A stretch of 64,000 nt of DNA from the NCBI GenBank assembly GCA_020849855.1, contig JADZFO010000027.1:62001-126000 (forward strand). The letters are read 5' to 3'. Made by a program: the position numbers and the translations under genes. Source of the DNA: a bacterium (GTDB lineage Bacteria > 4484-113 > JAFGCY01). Within the stretch, counting starts at the first letter, position 1, and the number at the start of each line of letters is the position of its first letter. Below the pieces are notes generated by a model. The model worked only from the letters and a program-made list of their open reading frames with translations, made no database searches and was not told the DNA's origin. Below, piece by piece: positions 8,351 through 17,178 of this stretch.

Positions 8351-8836
8351 ATGAGGATTAAGCAGCATACCCGTGCCGGCTTCTCGATGGTCGAGTTGCT
8401 GATGGTGCTCGCAATCATGGGCATCGTCGTCACACTCACGATCTCGGGGCTCCTTGCCGCGCGCCCGCATGCCCAGCTGGAGCGCGCCGATCTTGTCGTC
8501 AGCCAGACCCTGAACCAGGCACGCAACCATGCCGTCAGCAACGAGCGTGCGGTGCGGGTTGTAATCAATATCGACAACAACACAATGACCACCGAGGAAG
8601 CCGATCCCGGCACAGAAGACTGGACTGAGGCTTTCCCGGTCGTCGAACTGCCGGATGGCGTTGACTTTACGGAAGATGGGATCAGCTTCGCCGACAACAC
8701 TGTGCAGTTCACGCCGCGCGGCAGCCTGATGTCCGGCGGTGACATTGAGATCGTAAACAGCGCTGATGAGAACACTGTCTTCAGTGGCAACCTGGCCACG
8801 GGACGCTTCCCGCTCAGCGGAGGGCACACGAGATGA
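8351..8836 (+). CDS. Type IV pilus/GspH-like pseudopilin
   Basis: 161 residues from the ATG at 8351 (AAGGA 10 nt upstream); the frame is open further back to 8234. A short basic leader ends in Gly before the prepilin motif FSMVELLMVLAIMGIV, cleaved by a prepilin peptidase between Gly and Phe. The body carries the GspH/FimT-like pattern of a long helix followed by beta strands. It is the first of four overlapping or adjacent minor-pilin genes and overlaps the next by 4 bp (ATGA). It probably primes or caps the pilus. Confidence 0.85.
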   Translation: MRIKQHTRAGFSMVELLMVLAIMGIVVTLTISGLLAARPHAQLERADLVVSQTLNQARNHAVSNERAVRVVINIDNNTMTTEEADPGTEDWTEAFPVVELPDGVDFTEDGISFADNTVQFTPRGSLMSGGDIEIVNSADENTVFSGNLATGRFPLSGGHTR

Positions 8837-9240
8837 TGCAAAGGACTAACGGCAGACGCCGCAGGCGCGGTTTCAGCCTGATTGAGATGCTGATCGGAAT
8901 GGTGCTGCTGGCCATCGGCCTTGGCGCCATGGCCGCGCTGAGTATCTCGGTCAGCAACCTGATGAGCCGCAACCAGAACCTCTCAGCCGCATGCAATCTT
9001 GCCGAGCAGAAACTGGAAGAGCTGCGCAACGCAAACTACGCAGACATCGTCTCTGACAGCGACGGCGCGCCGATCGATTCCGCCGGCGGTGATACCGGGG
9101 ACACGATCTACACCCGCAGCTGGACCGTCACCGATGACGAGCCGGCGACGAACATGAAGAGCGTGGCGGTCACCGTCAGCTGGAGCCAGTGGGGCCAGAC
9201 CCGCATCTATGAACTGCGCGGGGTGATCGCCAATGATTAG
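8833..9240 (+). CDS. PilV/GspI-like minor pilin
   Basis: 135 residues. A strongly basic leader (RRRRR) is followed by GFSLIEMLIGMVLLAIGLG, the prepilin cleavage and helix signature. The short beta-rich body ending in a Trp-containing strand (VAVTVSWSQWG) is typical of PilV/GspI-like minor pilins. It overlaps the upstream gene by ATGA and the downstream gene by 8 bp, so the three are translationally coupled. Confidence 0.83.
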   Translation: MMQRTNGRRRRRGFSLIEMLIGMVLLAIGLGAMAALSISVSNLMSRNQNLSAACNLAEQKLEELRNANYADIVSDSDGAPIDSAGGDTGDTIYTRSWTVTDDEPATNMKSVAVTVSWSQWGQTRIYELRGVIAND

Positions 9241-9838
9241 CCCTTCCCCCAGCCCGCGCGTCCGCCGTGGTTTCAGCCTGGTTGAGACCCTGGTGGTGAT
9301 TGTCATCTCGATGCTGGTCGCCGGCACGATCGTGACCCTGATGGTGGGCCAGATGCGCACCACATCGTCGCTGAACCGCGACATGCTCAATGAACAGAGC
9401 CTGCGCGACAACATGGCTTATGTGATGGACGAGGTCAACGCAATGGGCAACGGCACTGCCGAGCCCTTCATCTCTGAAGCCACCGAGACCAGCCTGCAGT
9501 TCAACGGCGATGTGGACAACGACGGCACTCTGGACCAGATCCAGTACATCTATGACGCTGGCAAAGGGACGCTCAGCCGCGTTTTGCGCGACAGCGCCGA
9601 CGGCGGCAATACCTGGGACGATGTCGCCACCGATGTCCTGATCCCGAACATTGAAGAGCTTGAGTTCAGCTATTTCGCTACGGGCAATGAGGATCCGCTG
9701 GATGCGGATGCCATTACCGCTGTGCAGCTGCGCGTCAAGCTGAACGAAGGTGCCGGGGCCACTGAATTCAACAATGGCCGCATTGCTGAAGAGGAGCAGG
9801 TGTCGCGGGTCACGATCCGCAACCGCACGCTGGACTAG
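9233..9838 (+). CDS. PilW/GspJ-like minor pilin
   Basis: 201 residues with the prepilin signature RRGFSLVETLVVIVISMLVAG near the N-terminus. The body, with a long N-terminal helix and later strands, resembles PilW/GspJ by length and order in the cluster; sequence identity to a named family is not claimed. The sequence between this gene and the next (9839-9865) contains the Shine-Dalgarno AAAGGAG. Confidence 0.8.
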   Translation: MISPSPSPRVRRGFSLVETLVVIVISMLVAGTIVTLMVGQMRTTSSLNRDMLNEQSLRDNMAYVMDEVNAMGNGTAEPFISEATETSLQFNGDVDNDGTLDQIQYIYDAGKGTLSRVLRDSADGGNTWDDVATDVLIPNIEELEFSYFATGNEDPLDADAITAVQLRVKLNEGAGATEFNNGRIAEEEQVSRVTIRNRTLD

Positions 9839-9865
9839 TTCCAGCCTTTCCTGAAAGGAGTTCTT

Positions 9866-11671
9866 ATGTCCGCTGGAAGCAACAAGAAGGTTCTGATGGG
9901 GCGTCGCCGTGGTTCCGCCATGGTGCTGGCGCTGATGGTCGGCATGCTGCTGATCGTCCTGATCACCGCGACGATGGCCCTGGCCATTGTTGATACGGAA
10001 ACGGTTAACGACTATTCGCGCAACCGCCAGAGCTTCCAGGCGGCTGATTCCGGCCTTGAGCACGGCAAGATGGTGCTGGCCAGCGCACTGCAGGGCTGGG
10101 ACCTGCCGGCAGCCACCACCACCGACGATGTTGACGCCTATGCCGAGGATGCGGAGACCAACGTCGACGCCAACAACCAGGATGTTTCTCTGCTGGTCGA
10201 CACCGGCGACAACATTGCCACCCTCTTGCCGCGCCAGGAGGATACCCTCTTTGGCGAGCTCGAAGCCGGAGATGTGGATAACGGTGTCCCGGCGGTCAAC
10301 TATAACGTGGCCTTCGACGTTCAGCCCACCACGATCGACTATCCGGTGGCGGGCGACATCTCCTACCGCCACGTCTTCCACTACGAGTACACCATCACCA
10401 GCCGCGGTACAGCCGACATCAACGGCCAGGATAACCAGGCCACGCGCGTGGAGACCGGCTCATTTGAGACCGAGGTCCTGCGCCCCTCCTTCGCCACCTA
10501 TGGTTACTTCACCAACAGCATGAAGAACCAGTACAACCAGCAGCTCTGGTTCTTTGATGGCGAGGTTTACGACGGCAAGACCCATGTCAACGTGGCCCCG
10601 CCGGAGGGCCAGGCGGCCTTCTGGGGCACGCCCACCTTCAACGGCCCCTTTACCGCGGTGCAGGACAGCTTCGAGGATTCCATCCTAGGCGGCGGCGCAA
10701 ACCCCGTGTTCAACGACACTGCCGAGTGGGGTGTAGACCCGATTGCCACCCCCAGCAACGGCTGGTCGCAGCTGCGTGCCTCGGTTGGCGACTATGCCAA
10801 CATTGAGAACCAGTCCGCCCCGACCAACAATGAGCTGCGCGCCATCCTGGGCCTGACCCAGAACGGCAACGCAGTGCCAAACGGCCTCTATTACGCTCAG
10901 GGTTCCGGCGGTACAGCCAACGCCGGCAGCCAGCTGCTTGGCGGTCTGATGATCAAGGGCGACGCCAATGAGGTGTCCTTCTCCCGGCCCAGTGCCAATG
11001 TCCAGCGCACCACCATTAAGGTCGGCGCCGACACCTACATCATTGACGACAACCGTTCCAGTAAGACCAGCACGGTCAAGAAGAACGCCAATACGCCGGT
11101 CACCTTCAACAAGCAGTTCAACGGCCTGATCCACGTGGAGGGCAAGATCCTGTCCATGAAGGGTGACGGCAACTCCACTGCCGCTGACATTGAGAGCGGC
11201 CACAAGATCACTGTCAGCGCCACCGGCGACATCAAGATCTACGACCACATCACCTACGAGACTGACCCGATCGCCAACCCTTCGGCGAAGAACATCCTGG
11301 GTATCTTCTCCAGCGGCGGCAACATCATCCTGGGCAAGACTGCACCCAATGACCTGAAGCTGCATGCAACCGTTATGGCGACCGGCACCGGCAAGGGCGT
11401 CGGCGCCGAGGACCTGGCCATCAACGGCGGCTACGACTTCAACTACGCCAACAAGGGCAAGTGGAAGCTGCTGGGCGGCCTGATCGAGAACAAGGACCAG
11501 ACCACCGGCGTGTTCTACAACTCGGGCAAGATCACCGGCTATACCTGGGACTTCACCTACGATGACCGCTTTGCCGGTGGTGCGGCGCCGCCTTACTTCC
11601 CCTATGTGACCAAGTTCATCATGGGTGTGAACAACCTGCAGTCCGAGCAGCGTGGCCGCAAGTATTACTAA
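9866..11671 (+). CDS. PilX-like pilus assembly protein (PilX N-terminal, DUF4900-like)
   Basis: 601 residues. A basic start (MGRRRGSAMVLALMVGMLL) with a single TM helix lacks the Phe-Ser-Leu-Ile-Glu cleavage motif but matches the PilX N-terminal type, including the early ESG-like motif (here AADSGLEHGK). The remaining 540 residues are extracellular beta-rich sequence with repeated Gly/Asn turns. The C-terminal third (LGIFSSGGNIILG onward) resembles the DUF4900 region of large bacterial pilus-associated proteins. It is much longer than classical PilX (about 200 aa) and may be the tip adhesin of the pilus; that role is inference. Confidence 0.78.
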   Translation: MSAGSNKKVLMGRRRGSAMVLALMVGMLLIVLITATMALAIVDTETVNDYSRNRQSFQAADSGLEHGKMVLASALQGWDLPAATTTDDVDAYAEDAETNVDANNQDVSLLVDTGDNIATLLPRQEDTLFGELEAGDVDNGVPAVNYNVAFDVQPTTIDYPVAGDISYRHVFHYEYTITSRGTADINGQDNQATRVETGSFETEVLRPSFATYGYFTNSMKNQYNQQLWFFDGEVYDGKTHVNVAPPEGQAAFWGTPTFNGPFTAVQDSFEDSILGGGANPVFNDTAEWGVDPIATPSNGWSQLRASVGDYANIENQSAPTNNELRAILGLTQNGNAVPNGLYYAQGSGGTANAGSQLLGGLMIKGDANEVSFSRPSANVQRTTIKVGADTYIIDDNRSSKTSTVKKNANTPVTFNKQFNGLIHVEGKILSMKGDGNSTAADIESGHKITVSATGDIKIYDHITYETDPIANPSAKNILGIFSSGGNIILGKTAPNDLKLHATVMATGTGKGVGAEDLAINGGYDFNYANKGKWKLLGGLIENKDQTTGVFYNSGKITGYTWDFTYDDRFAGGAAPPYFPYVTKFIMGVNNLQSEQRGRKYY

Positions 11672-11730
11672 ACTTAGGCCAAATTAACTTCATATCCTGG
11701 CAGCCTTCTGCACGGGGCTCCAAGTTGCAC

Positions 11731-11736
11731 TACAAT
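11731..11736 (+). promoter_or_regulatory. -10 box TACAAT upstream of pilT
   Basis: TACAAT ends 5 nt before the in-frame TTG at 11742. Transcription would begin on or next to that codon, so pilT could be leaderless. Alternatively GGAGGG (11762-11767) could serve a TTG at 11772. Confidence 0.4.
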
Positions 11737-11741
11737 CCGTT

Positions 11742-13013
11742 TTGGCGCTCCCACGGCGCCTGGAGGGTGTATTGGAGAACCCGGTAGACAAGAGCTGGGA
11801 ATTCAGGGTTGGAGGGGCAGCTGCGCCGGTTGGCGCCACCACGTGCCTCCGGCCTGATGTGCCGGTCCATCATCAGCGCAGCCCGCAGAACATTCCCACG
11901 GCGCCGCCGACCGGCACTACGGTCACGGATGGCGCGCGCCAGAAGAATGCCCTGGATTTCTACACGATTCTGGACCTGCTCAAGAGCGCGGTGGAGCAGG
12001 GCGCCTCGGACCTGCACCTGACGGTCCACGCCGCCCCGCATATCCGTGTCGACGGCGAACTGCGCCCTCTGGCGCTGCCGCCGCTGACCCCGCCGGAGAT
12101 CAAGGATCTGGTCTATTCCATGATGACCGAGATCCAGATCAAGTCCTTCGAGCTGGACCACGAGCTGGACTTCGCCTATGGCACACGCGGCCTGGGCCGC
12201 TTCCGCGTGAATGTCTTCATGCAGCGCGGCGCGGTCGGCTGCGTCATCCGTTCGGTGCCGACGATCAAGCACAGCATTGAGGCCCTGGGCCTGCCGGCCA
12301 CCACCAAGGACCTGATCATGCGCCCGCGCGGGATCATCCTGGTCACCGGCCCGACAGGTTCCGGCAAGAGCACCAGCCTGGCGGCGATGATCGACTACAT
12401 CAACGAGAACCGCTCGGCGCATATCATGACGGTCGAGGACCCGATCGAGTTTGTGCATGAGCACAAGCGCTGTCTGGTCAACCAGCGCGAGCTGGGCTCG
12501 GACACCAAGACCTATTTCGACGCCCTGCGGCACGTCCTGCGCCAGGACCCTGACATCATCCTGGTGGGCGAGCTGCGTGACACAGAGAGCATGGGCACGG
12601 CCATCACGGCCGCTGAAACCGGCCACCTGGTCCTGACCACCCTGCACACCAACGATGCGGCCCAGACCATCGACCGCATCATCGATGTCTTCCCGCCGCA
12701 CCAGCAGGGCCAGATCCGGCTGCAGCTGGCCAACAGCCTCCAGGCGATCTTCTGCCAGACCCTCTGCCGCAAGATTGGCGGCGGCCGTGTGCTGGCCTAT
12801 GAACTACTGGTGGCGAACAACGCCATCCGCAACCTGATTCGTGAAGGAAAGATCCACCAGATCCCGACGATGATTGAAACTGGGCAGGCGCACGGGATGA
12901 AGACCCTGCAGATGCACCTGATTGAACTGGTCAAGAAGGGCATTGTGACGAAGGAAGAAGCCCGCGCGCATGCGACCAATCCCACGGAATTCGACAAAGC
13001 GTTCACAGTCTAG
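11742..13013 (+). CDS. pilT: Type IV pilus retraction ATPase PilT
   Basis: 423 residues from TTG 11742. This hexameric ATPase powers pilus retraction on the cytoplasmic side. Visible are the N-terminal GASDLHL motif, Walker A GPTGSGKST (about 203-211), the Asp box MTVEDPIEFVH, Walker B IILVGELRD, the His box HLVLTTLHTN and the PilT-specific AIRNLIREGK near the C-terminus. The canonical N-terminus begins at about residue 70 (ALDFYTILDLL); the Pro-rich stretch before it has no ATG, so a 60- to 70-residue extension is real if a TTG is used. The next gene is pilC. Confidence 0.93.
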   Translation: MALPRRLEGVLENPVDKSWEFRVGGAAAPVGATTCLRPDVPVHHQRSPQNIPTAPPTGTTVTDGARQKNALDFYTILDLLKSAVEQGASDLHLTVHAAPHIRVDGELRPLALPPLTPPEIKDLVYSMMTEIQIKSFELDHELDFAYGTRGLGRFRVNVFMQRGAVGCVIRSVPTIKHSIEALGLPATTKDLIMRPRGIILVTGPTGSGKSTSLAAMIDYINENRSAHIMTVEDPIEFVHEHKRCLVNQRELGSDTKTYFDALRHVLRQDPDIILVGELRDTESMGTAITAAETGHLVLTTLHTNDAAQTIDRIIDVFPPHQQGQIRLQLANSLQAIFCQTLCRKIGGGRVLAYELLVANNAIRNLIREGKIHQIPTMIETGQAHGMKTLQMHLIELVKKGIVTKEEARAHATNPTEFDKAFTV

Positions 13014-13152
13014 ACAGCAGATCAGCGCAGCTGGCAACACGGGGCCTTTACAAGCTGCGACCTGATCTGTTATCTATGAGAAGACCCTGTTCGGCGCAAG
13101 AGATTGAGGGTTGAGGATTTAGACAAGAGTTTGCGCTGTGTTTAAACAGGGG

Positions 13153-13184
13153 TTTACCACAAGGCCCGCAAAAGTGTGTATAAC
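13153..13184 (+). promoter_or_regulatory. Possible promoter upstream of pilC
   Basis: TATAAC (13179-13184) preceded by TGTG forms a good -10; TTTACC at 13153 is a poor -35 with 20-nt spacing. The predicted transcript would begin near 13191, just before the Shine-Dalgarno GGAG (13198-13201). The rest of 13014-13152 shows nothing recognisable. Confidence 0.4.
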
Positions 13185-13208
13185 TTTTGCGACCAGCGGA
13201 GCAGACGT

Positions 13209-14441
13209 ATGGCGACTTTTACCTACAACGTCAGAACCTCCTCGGGTCAGGTGACCGCAGGTGTCCTCGCGGCGGAGAGCAGGGTTGACGCCCTGAACTC
13301 CCTGAGGGGCAAAGGATTCTATGTCCTCGACCTGGTCGAGCAGGATCCCGAAGCGGTAATTGACAAGGCGGGTTTTGGAGGCGGCCTTTTCCAGCGGGTC
13401 AGACTGCAGGAACTGGCGGTTTTCACCAAGCAGCTTGCTGCTATGGTCGGGGCGGGCATTCCGATTACGAAGTGCCTCACCACCCTGGCCCGGCAGCAGA
13501 AGAATGAGTACTTTGGCAAAGTTCTGAACGCGGTCAAGAACGACGTGGCTGCTGGCCTGTCGCTGTCCTCAGCGATGAGCAAGTATCCGGGCGTCTTCAA
13601 CGCCATGTTCATCAGCCTGCTGATCAGCGCTGAGGAGACCGGTACGCTTGATTCCACCCTGGAACAGCTTGCCGCCACCTTCGAGGCAGAAGTGGCCCTG
13701 CGCCACCAGATCAGCGCCGGCATGCGCTACCCCCAGATCGTGGCGGTAGCGGCCCTGATGGTCGTGGTGTTTGTGATGATCTTCGTGATCCCTCAGTTCA
13801 GCGAGATCTTCCGGACCCTGGGCGCGAAGCTGCCGCCGATTACGGCGGTGGTGGTGGGCCTGGCGGTCTTCATGAAGACCTACTGGTACATCATCATTCC
13901 GGCGATGTTCCTGCTGCCCTGGGTGCTGAAGTTCATCAATGCGATGCCCGGTGGACGGCAGTTCCTGGACCAGATCAAGCTCAAGTTGCCGGTCTTCGGT
14001 GACCTGAACAAGAAGATCATCCTGTCCCGCATGTCACGTGTGTTCGCCACTATGTTATCCGCAGGCGTGCCGATCCTCAAGGCGCTGACCATCGTGGAGC
14101 AGACCACTCTCAACGCGATTTATGAGAGTGCGTTCCAGAAGGTCCGCAATGCCGTAAAGGAAGGCCGCAATATCAGCGGGGAGCTGGAGAAGTTTCCGGC
14201 TTTGTTCCCGCCAATGGTAACGGCAATGATCGCAGTGGGAGAGGAGAGCGGTACCCTCGACCACATGCTGCTCAAGATCAACGACTTCTACACCGTCGAA
14301 GTTGATACTACGGTGAAGAAGCTAACGTCTCTGATAGAGCCGGTGTTGATCGGAACCCTGGGCGTAATCATCGGTTTCATCGTTGTCGCCCTGTGGATGC
14401 CGCTGTTTAAGGTAATCGAGCTGATTCAACAGCTTGATTAA
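13209..14441 (+). CDS. pilC: Type IV pilus inner-membrane platform protein PilC
   Basis: 410 residues. PilC (GspF family) is the polytopic platform that couples the cytoplasmic ATPases to pilin addition and removal. It shows two GspF repeats (FTKQLAAMVGAGIPI near residue 75 and MSRVFATMLSAGVPI near 280) and three TM segments, the last ending at WMPLFKVIEL. The start is the ATG at 13209, with GGAG 7 nt upstream, rather than the first in-frame codon at 13176. The pilin gene follows 34 bp downstream. Confidence 0.93.
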   Translation: MATFTYNVRTSSGQVTAGVLAAESRVDALNSLRGKGFYVLDLVEQDPEAVIDKAGFGGGLFQRVRLQELAVFTKQLAAMVGAGIPITKCLTTLARQQKNEYFGKVLNAVKNDVAAGLSLSSAMSKYPGVFNAMFISLLISAEETGTLDSTLEQLAATFEAEVALRHQISAGMRYPQIVAVAALMVVVFVMIFVIPQFSEIFRTLGAKLPPITAVVVGLAVFMKTYWYIIIPAMFLLPWVLKFINAMPGGRQFLDQIKLKLPVFGDLNKKIILSRMSRVFATMLSAGVPILKALTIVEQTTLNAIYESAFQKVRNAVKEGRNISGELEKFPALFPPMVTAMIAVGEESGTLDHMLLKINDFYTVEVDTTVKKLTSLIEPVLIGTLGVIIGFIVVALWMPLFKVIELIQQLD

Positions 14442-14475
14442 GTTCCCAAACCAAACCGTTTCGGAGGATCCGACC

Positions 14476-14865
14476 ATGTTTAACCGTTTCATGAAGAAGA
14501 GCAAGAAGGGCTTCAGCCTGATCGAGCTCCTGATTGTCATCGCGATCATTGGCATTATCGCCACTATCGCCATCCCGCTGCTGCTCAGCGCTCGCAACAA
14601 CGCGATCAATGAGAAGGCCCGCAACTCCCTGCGCACCGTCGTCAGCGCCGAGGCTGCCTACTACGCCGCCAACGGTTCTTACGGCGCCATGGCCGCCCTG
14701 AACGCCGGCGGCTACCTGGACGACCGTTTTGCGGCCGATCCGGCTGACCTGGGCCAGGGCATCAGCGTGACCATCAACGCGGCCGGCCAGACCTACACCG
14801 CTTCCGCCACCGGCGCGACCCATGACTATGACGCCGACCAGACTGGCGAGATCGTCGAGAACTAA
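14476..14865 (+). CDS. pilA: Type IV major pilin (PilA-like)
   Basis: 129 residues. The leader MFNRFMKKSKKG ends in Gly before the canonical FSLIELLIVIAIIGIIATIAIP helix with Glu5. The short body (AYYAANGSYG, then a beta-rich tail) is of the size of the smallest type IVa or GspG-like pilins and has no cysteine pair. SD GGAGGA stands 7 nt before ATG 14476. A strong terminator at 14931 ends this pilT-pilC-pilA group, separating it from the pilMNOPQ operon. It is likely the most highly expressed gene of the locus. Confidence 0.9.
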   Translation: MFNRFMKKSKKGFSLIELLIVIAIIGIIATIAIPLLLSARNNAINEKARNSLRTVVSAEAAYYAANGSYGAMAALNAGGYLDDRFAADPADLGQGISVTINAAGQTYTASATGATHDYDADQTGEIVEN

Positions 14866-14930
14866 GTAAACCAAGGCGACTAAGCCTCGGTCATAACCAA
14901 CCTTCGACTTCGCGAACGATAGCGAAACCT

Positions 14931-14970
14931 ACCCCCGGGGAGCGGGTCTCCCCGGGGGTTTCTGCTTTTC
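14931..14970 (+). terminator. Strong intrinsic terminator after pilA
   Basis: Arms ACCCCCGGGGA (14931-14941) and TCCCCGGGGGT (14949-14959) flank a 7-nt loop, followed by a T-rich tail. A smaller hairpin TTCGC/GCGAA precedes it at 14909-14926. Between it and the pilM promoter (about 14971-15144) I see nothing recognisable. Confidence 0.88.
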
Positions 14971-15144
14971 TTGGGTTAATCAACCTGGCCCGTCTTCTCT
15001 TTGCCATGTGGCGTTGATCTACTTGAATTAATCTACACGCTTGTTTATGCGCACTTCCCGCTGCCAGCCTTCTGAACCCGCATCAGCAGTTACTTGAAGC
15101 CTTCAGGCGGCCGATTAAAGCCTAGTCAAATCTGGTGAACAAGA

Positions 15145-15153
15145 TGTGGATAA
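15145..15153 (-). promoter_or_regulatory. Consensus DnaA box upstream of pilM
   Basis: TGTGGATAA, the exact complement of the DnaA box TTATCCACA, ends 4 nt before the pilM -35 element. Binding there could affect the promoter. Confidence 0.5.
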
Positions 15154-15156
15154 GCC

Positions 15157-15185
15157 TTGACCTTGTATAGCCATTGCCCTATACT
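15157..15185 (+). promoter_or_regulatory. Promoter of the pilMNO-pilQ cluster
   Basis: TTGACC (15157-15162), a 17-nt spacer and TATACT (15180-15185) form a near-consensus sigma-70 promoter. Transcription should start near 15192, giving a leader of about 50 nt before pilM. Confidence 0.75.
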
Positions 15186-15244
15186 CGCTGCTGGGGTACT
15201 GGCCGTCCCACGGCGGCCAAATAAAACGGAAGACGGGGTTGAGG

Positions 15245-16309
15245 GTGAGTACAAGTAGCCTGAGCAAGTACGCCGCCTCTGGTCTCCTGGGGATGCACTT
15301 TACGCCGGAAGAACTCTTCATCGGCGTAGGCCACAGGCAGGGCCGGACCTATCACATCGGCAACCTTGGCTGTGTGGACATCCGTCCGCACATGCTGGAG
15401 GGCGGCGAGTTCAACTTTGGCACCCTGGTGCCGGCAATCCAGAGCGCGCTGAGCGAATACAAGGTTCGCACGCGCCGGGCGGTGTTCAGCTTCCCGGTGA
15501 AGTTCCCCTGGATCCGCGTGCTGGAAGTGCCGGCGGTGCCGGACCGCGAGCTGTCGCGTATCGTGCGGCTCGAGGTGGAGCGCCTTTATCTGGACTCCAC
15601 AGTGGACAAGCTGATTGACTTCTATCCGCTGGAGTCGCAGAAGGACGCCGGCCCCGGCGGGACCATGAAGGTCCTTTCAGTGGCCATTCCCCGTAACTCC
15701 GTGGCGCCCTATGTCGAGCTGCTGCACCAGGCCCGCCTCGAGACTGTCGGCGTGGACCTGGCGGAAGTCAGTGTGCTGAAGCTGGCCGCGATGCAGGGCA
15801 TCAACTTCGGCGATGGCATCACCCTGGTCCTGAACTTCAACATGCAGAGCACCGACCTGCTGCTGCTGGAGAACGACACCCTGCAGCTGGTCCGTAAAGT
15901 CGGACAGGGCAAGCAGCAGCTGCGCGAGGTCTTCGCCCGCGGCCTGCCCGCGGACAACCTGGCCCGCGAGGACCTGGGCAAGCTGGAGTGCCGCGTGCCC
16001 TCAGAATTCGTCCGCCTGGCCAACGACTATGTCTCATCCCTGCTGGGAGAGATCCGCCGCTCCATTGAGTTCTATCTGACCGAGCTCAAGCGCGCGGAGG
16101 GCAACGTTTCCAAGGTGGTCGTGGCCGGCAGCGGCTACTGGCCGATGAACCTGACCGAGATCCTGGGCCAGCAGCTGCACCTGCCGCTCATTGACCTTAA
16201 CTTTGAGCGCCTGCCCAATGTGGTGTGTGACACGGCCTTCGGGCCGTCCTTCCCGGCACTGGGGGTCTACGCCCCGGTTGTCGGATCAGTCCTGGCGGGG
16301 GTGGCGTGA
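15245..16309 (+). CDS. pilM: Type IV pilus assembly protein PilM
   Basis: 354 residues from the GTG at 15245 (a TTG six bases earlier is also in frame). PilM is an actin-like cytoplasmic protein that binds the N-terminal peptide of PilN and links the inner-membrane complex to the motor. The sequence has the FtsA/PilM fold markers: GMHFTPEELFIGV at the start, TRRAVFSFPVKF near 80, LVLNFNMQSTDLLLL near 200 and VVVAGSGYW near 295. It heads an operon in which each stop overlaps or nearly overlaps the next start. Confidence 0.9.
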   Translation: MSTSSLSKYAASGLLGMHFTPEELFIGVGHRQGRTYHIGNLGCVDIRPHMLEGGEFNFGTLVPAIQSALSEYKVRTRRAVFSFPVKFPWIRVLEVPAVPDRELSRIVRLEVERLYLDSTVDKLIDFYPLESQKDAGPGGTMKVLSVAIPRNSVAPYVELLHQARLETVGVDLAEVSVLKLAAMQGINFGDGITLVLNFNMQSTDLLLLENDTLQLVRKVGQGKQQLREVFARGLPADNLAREDLGKLECRVPSEFVRLANDYVSSLLGEIRRSIEFYLTELKRAEGNVSKVVVAGSGYWPMNLTEILGQQLHLPLIDLNFERLPNVVCDTAFGPSFPALGVYAPVVGSVLAGVA

Positions 16310-17178
16310 TGAACAGCAATTATTCACGCATACAGATCAACCTGCTGCCTTCCGAGCTTAAGCCGGGCCCCTCAGTACGCTTCGGGGTGCTGCTCAGCTT
16401 CCTGTGCATCTCGGCGGTGCTGGCCTACATCATGATTGACAGCGTGATCAGCCTGAACCGCATGGCCTACTACAAGGAGTCCAACGAGGAGCTCAAGACG
16501 CAGATCGCGCAGCGGCAGGTTGACGAGAAGTTCTACAACGAGCTGATTGCAATCAAGGACAGCGTGGATTCCTACGGGCGCCTGATTTCCATGGCCTCCG
16601 TGGACTACGTGGAAATGCCCCTGATCATGGAGCGCATGTCGGCCCTGCTGCCGGAAGGCGTCTTCCTGCGCGGCGTGTCCAATGACAAGCCGGCTGAGGG
16701 CTCCAACTATGTCGTGCTGCGTTTTCTGCTCTCGGCGGCCAAGGAAGACCCTGCGCTGCTGACGCGCACCCTGGACAACTTCAAGAACGACATCTACCTG
16801 AACGACTGCTACATGTCTGACGCGGAGGTGCGCGAACAGGGCCTGCAGGACCGCCTGGAGGAGTTCGGCATCAACTGGAACGCCAGCGCCAGCAGTGATG
16901 AGGGTCCGCAGCTGCTGACCAACCTGATCGAGTTCGAAATCCAGGCCCGCGTGGTCCGTCCGCTGGACACCGAAGGCCGCGCCCGGGTGCTTGACAACAG
17001 CTCCAAGCTGACCGAGATCACCTTCAAGACCCCGCCGCCCAAGGAAGACAAGGACGCCAAGGGCAAGAAGAAGAAGAAGAAGACCAAGGAAGAACGCCGG
17101 GCAGAGGAAGAGGCCGCGGCCCACTCCGGCGGCCTGCCGCCGTCCGCCACTGAAGGCGCTGAGGAGGGCTCGAAGTAA
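16309..17178 (+). CDS. pilN: Type IV pilus assembly protein PilN
   Basis: 289 residues. The N-terminal sequence RIQINLLPSELK is the conserved PilM-binding motif (INLLP) of PilN, followed by one TM helix (about 23-45) and a periplasmic coiled-coil and ferredoxin-like part. The C-terminal 40 residues are a Lys-rich and then Glu/Ala-rich tail not seen in standard PilN. ATG 16309 overlaps the pilM stop (TGATG); GTG 16306 is an alternative. It pairs with PilO in the inner membrane. Confidence 0.88.
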   Translation: MNSNYSRIQINLLPSELKPGPSVRFGVLLSFLCISAVLAYIMIDSVISLNRMAYYKESNEELKTQIAQRQVDEKFYNELIAIKDSVDSYGRLISMASVDYVEMPLIMERMSALLPEGVFLRGVSNDKPAEGSNYVVLRFLLSAAKEDPALLTRTLDNFKNDIYLNDCYMSDAEVREQGLQDRLEEFGINWNASASSDEGPQLLTNLIEFEIQARVVRPLDTEGRARVLDNSSKLTEITFKTPPPKEDKDAKGKKKKKKTKEERRAEEEAAAHSGGLPPSATEGAEEGSK

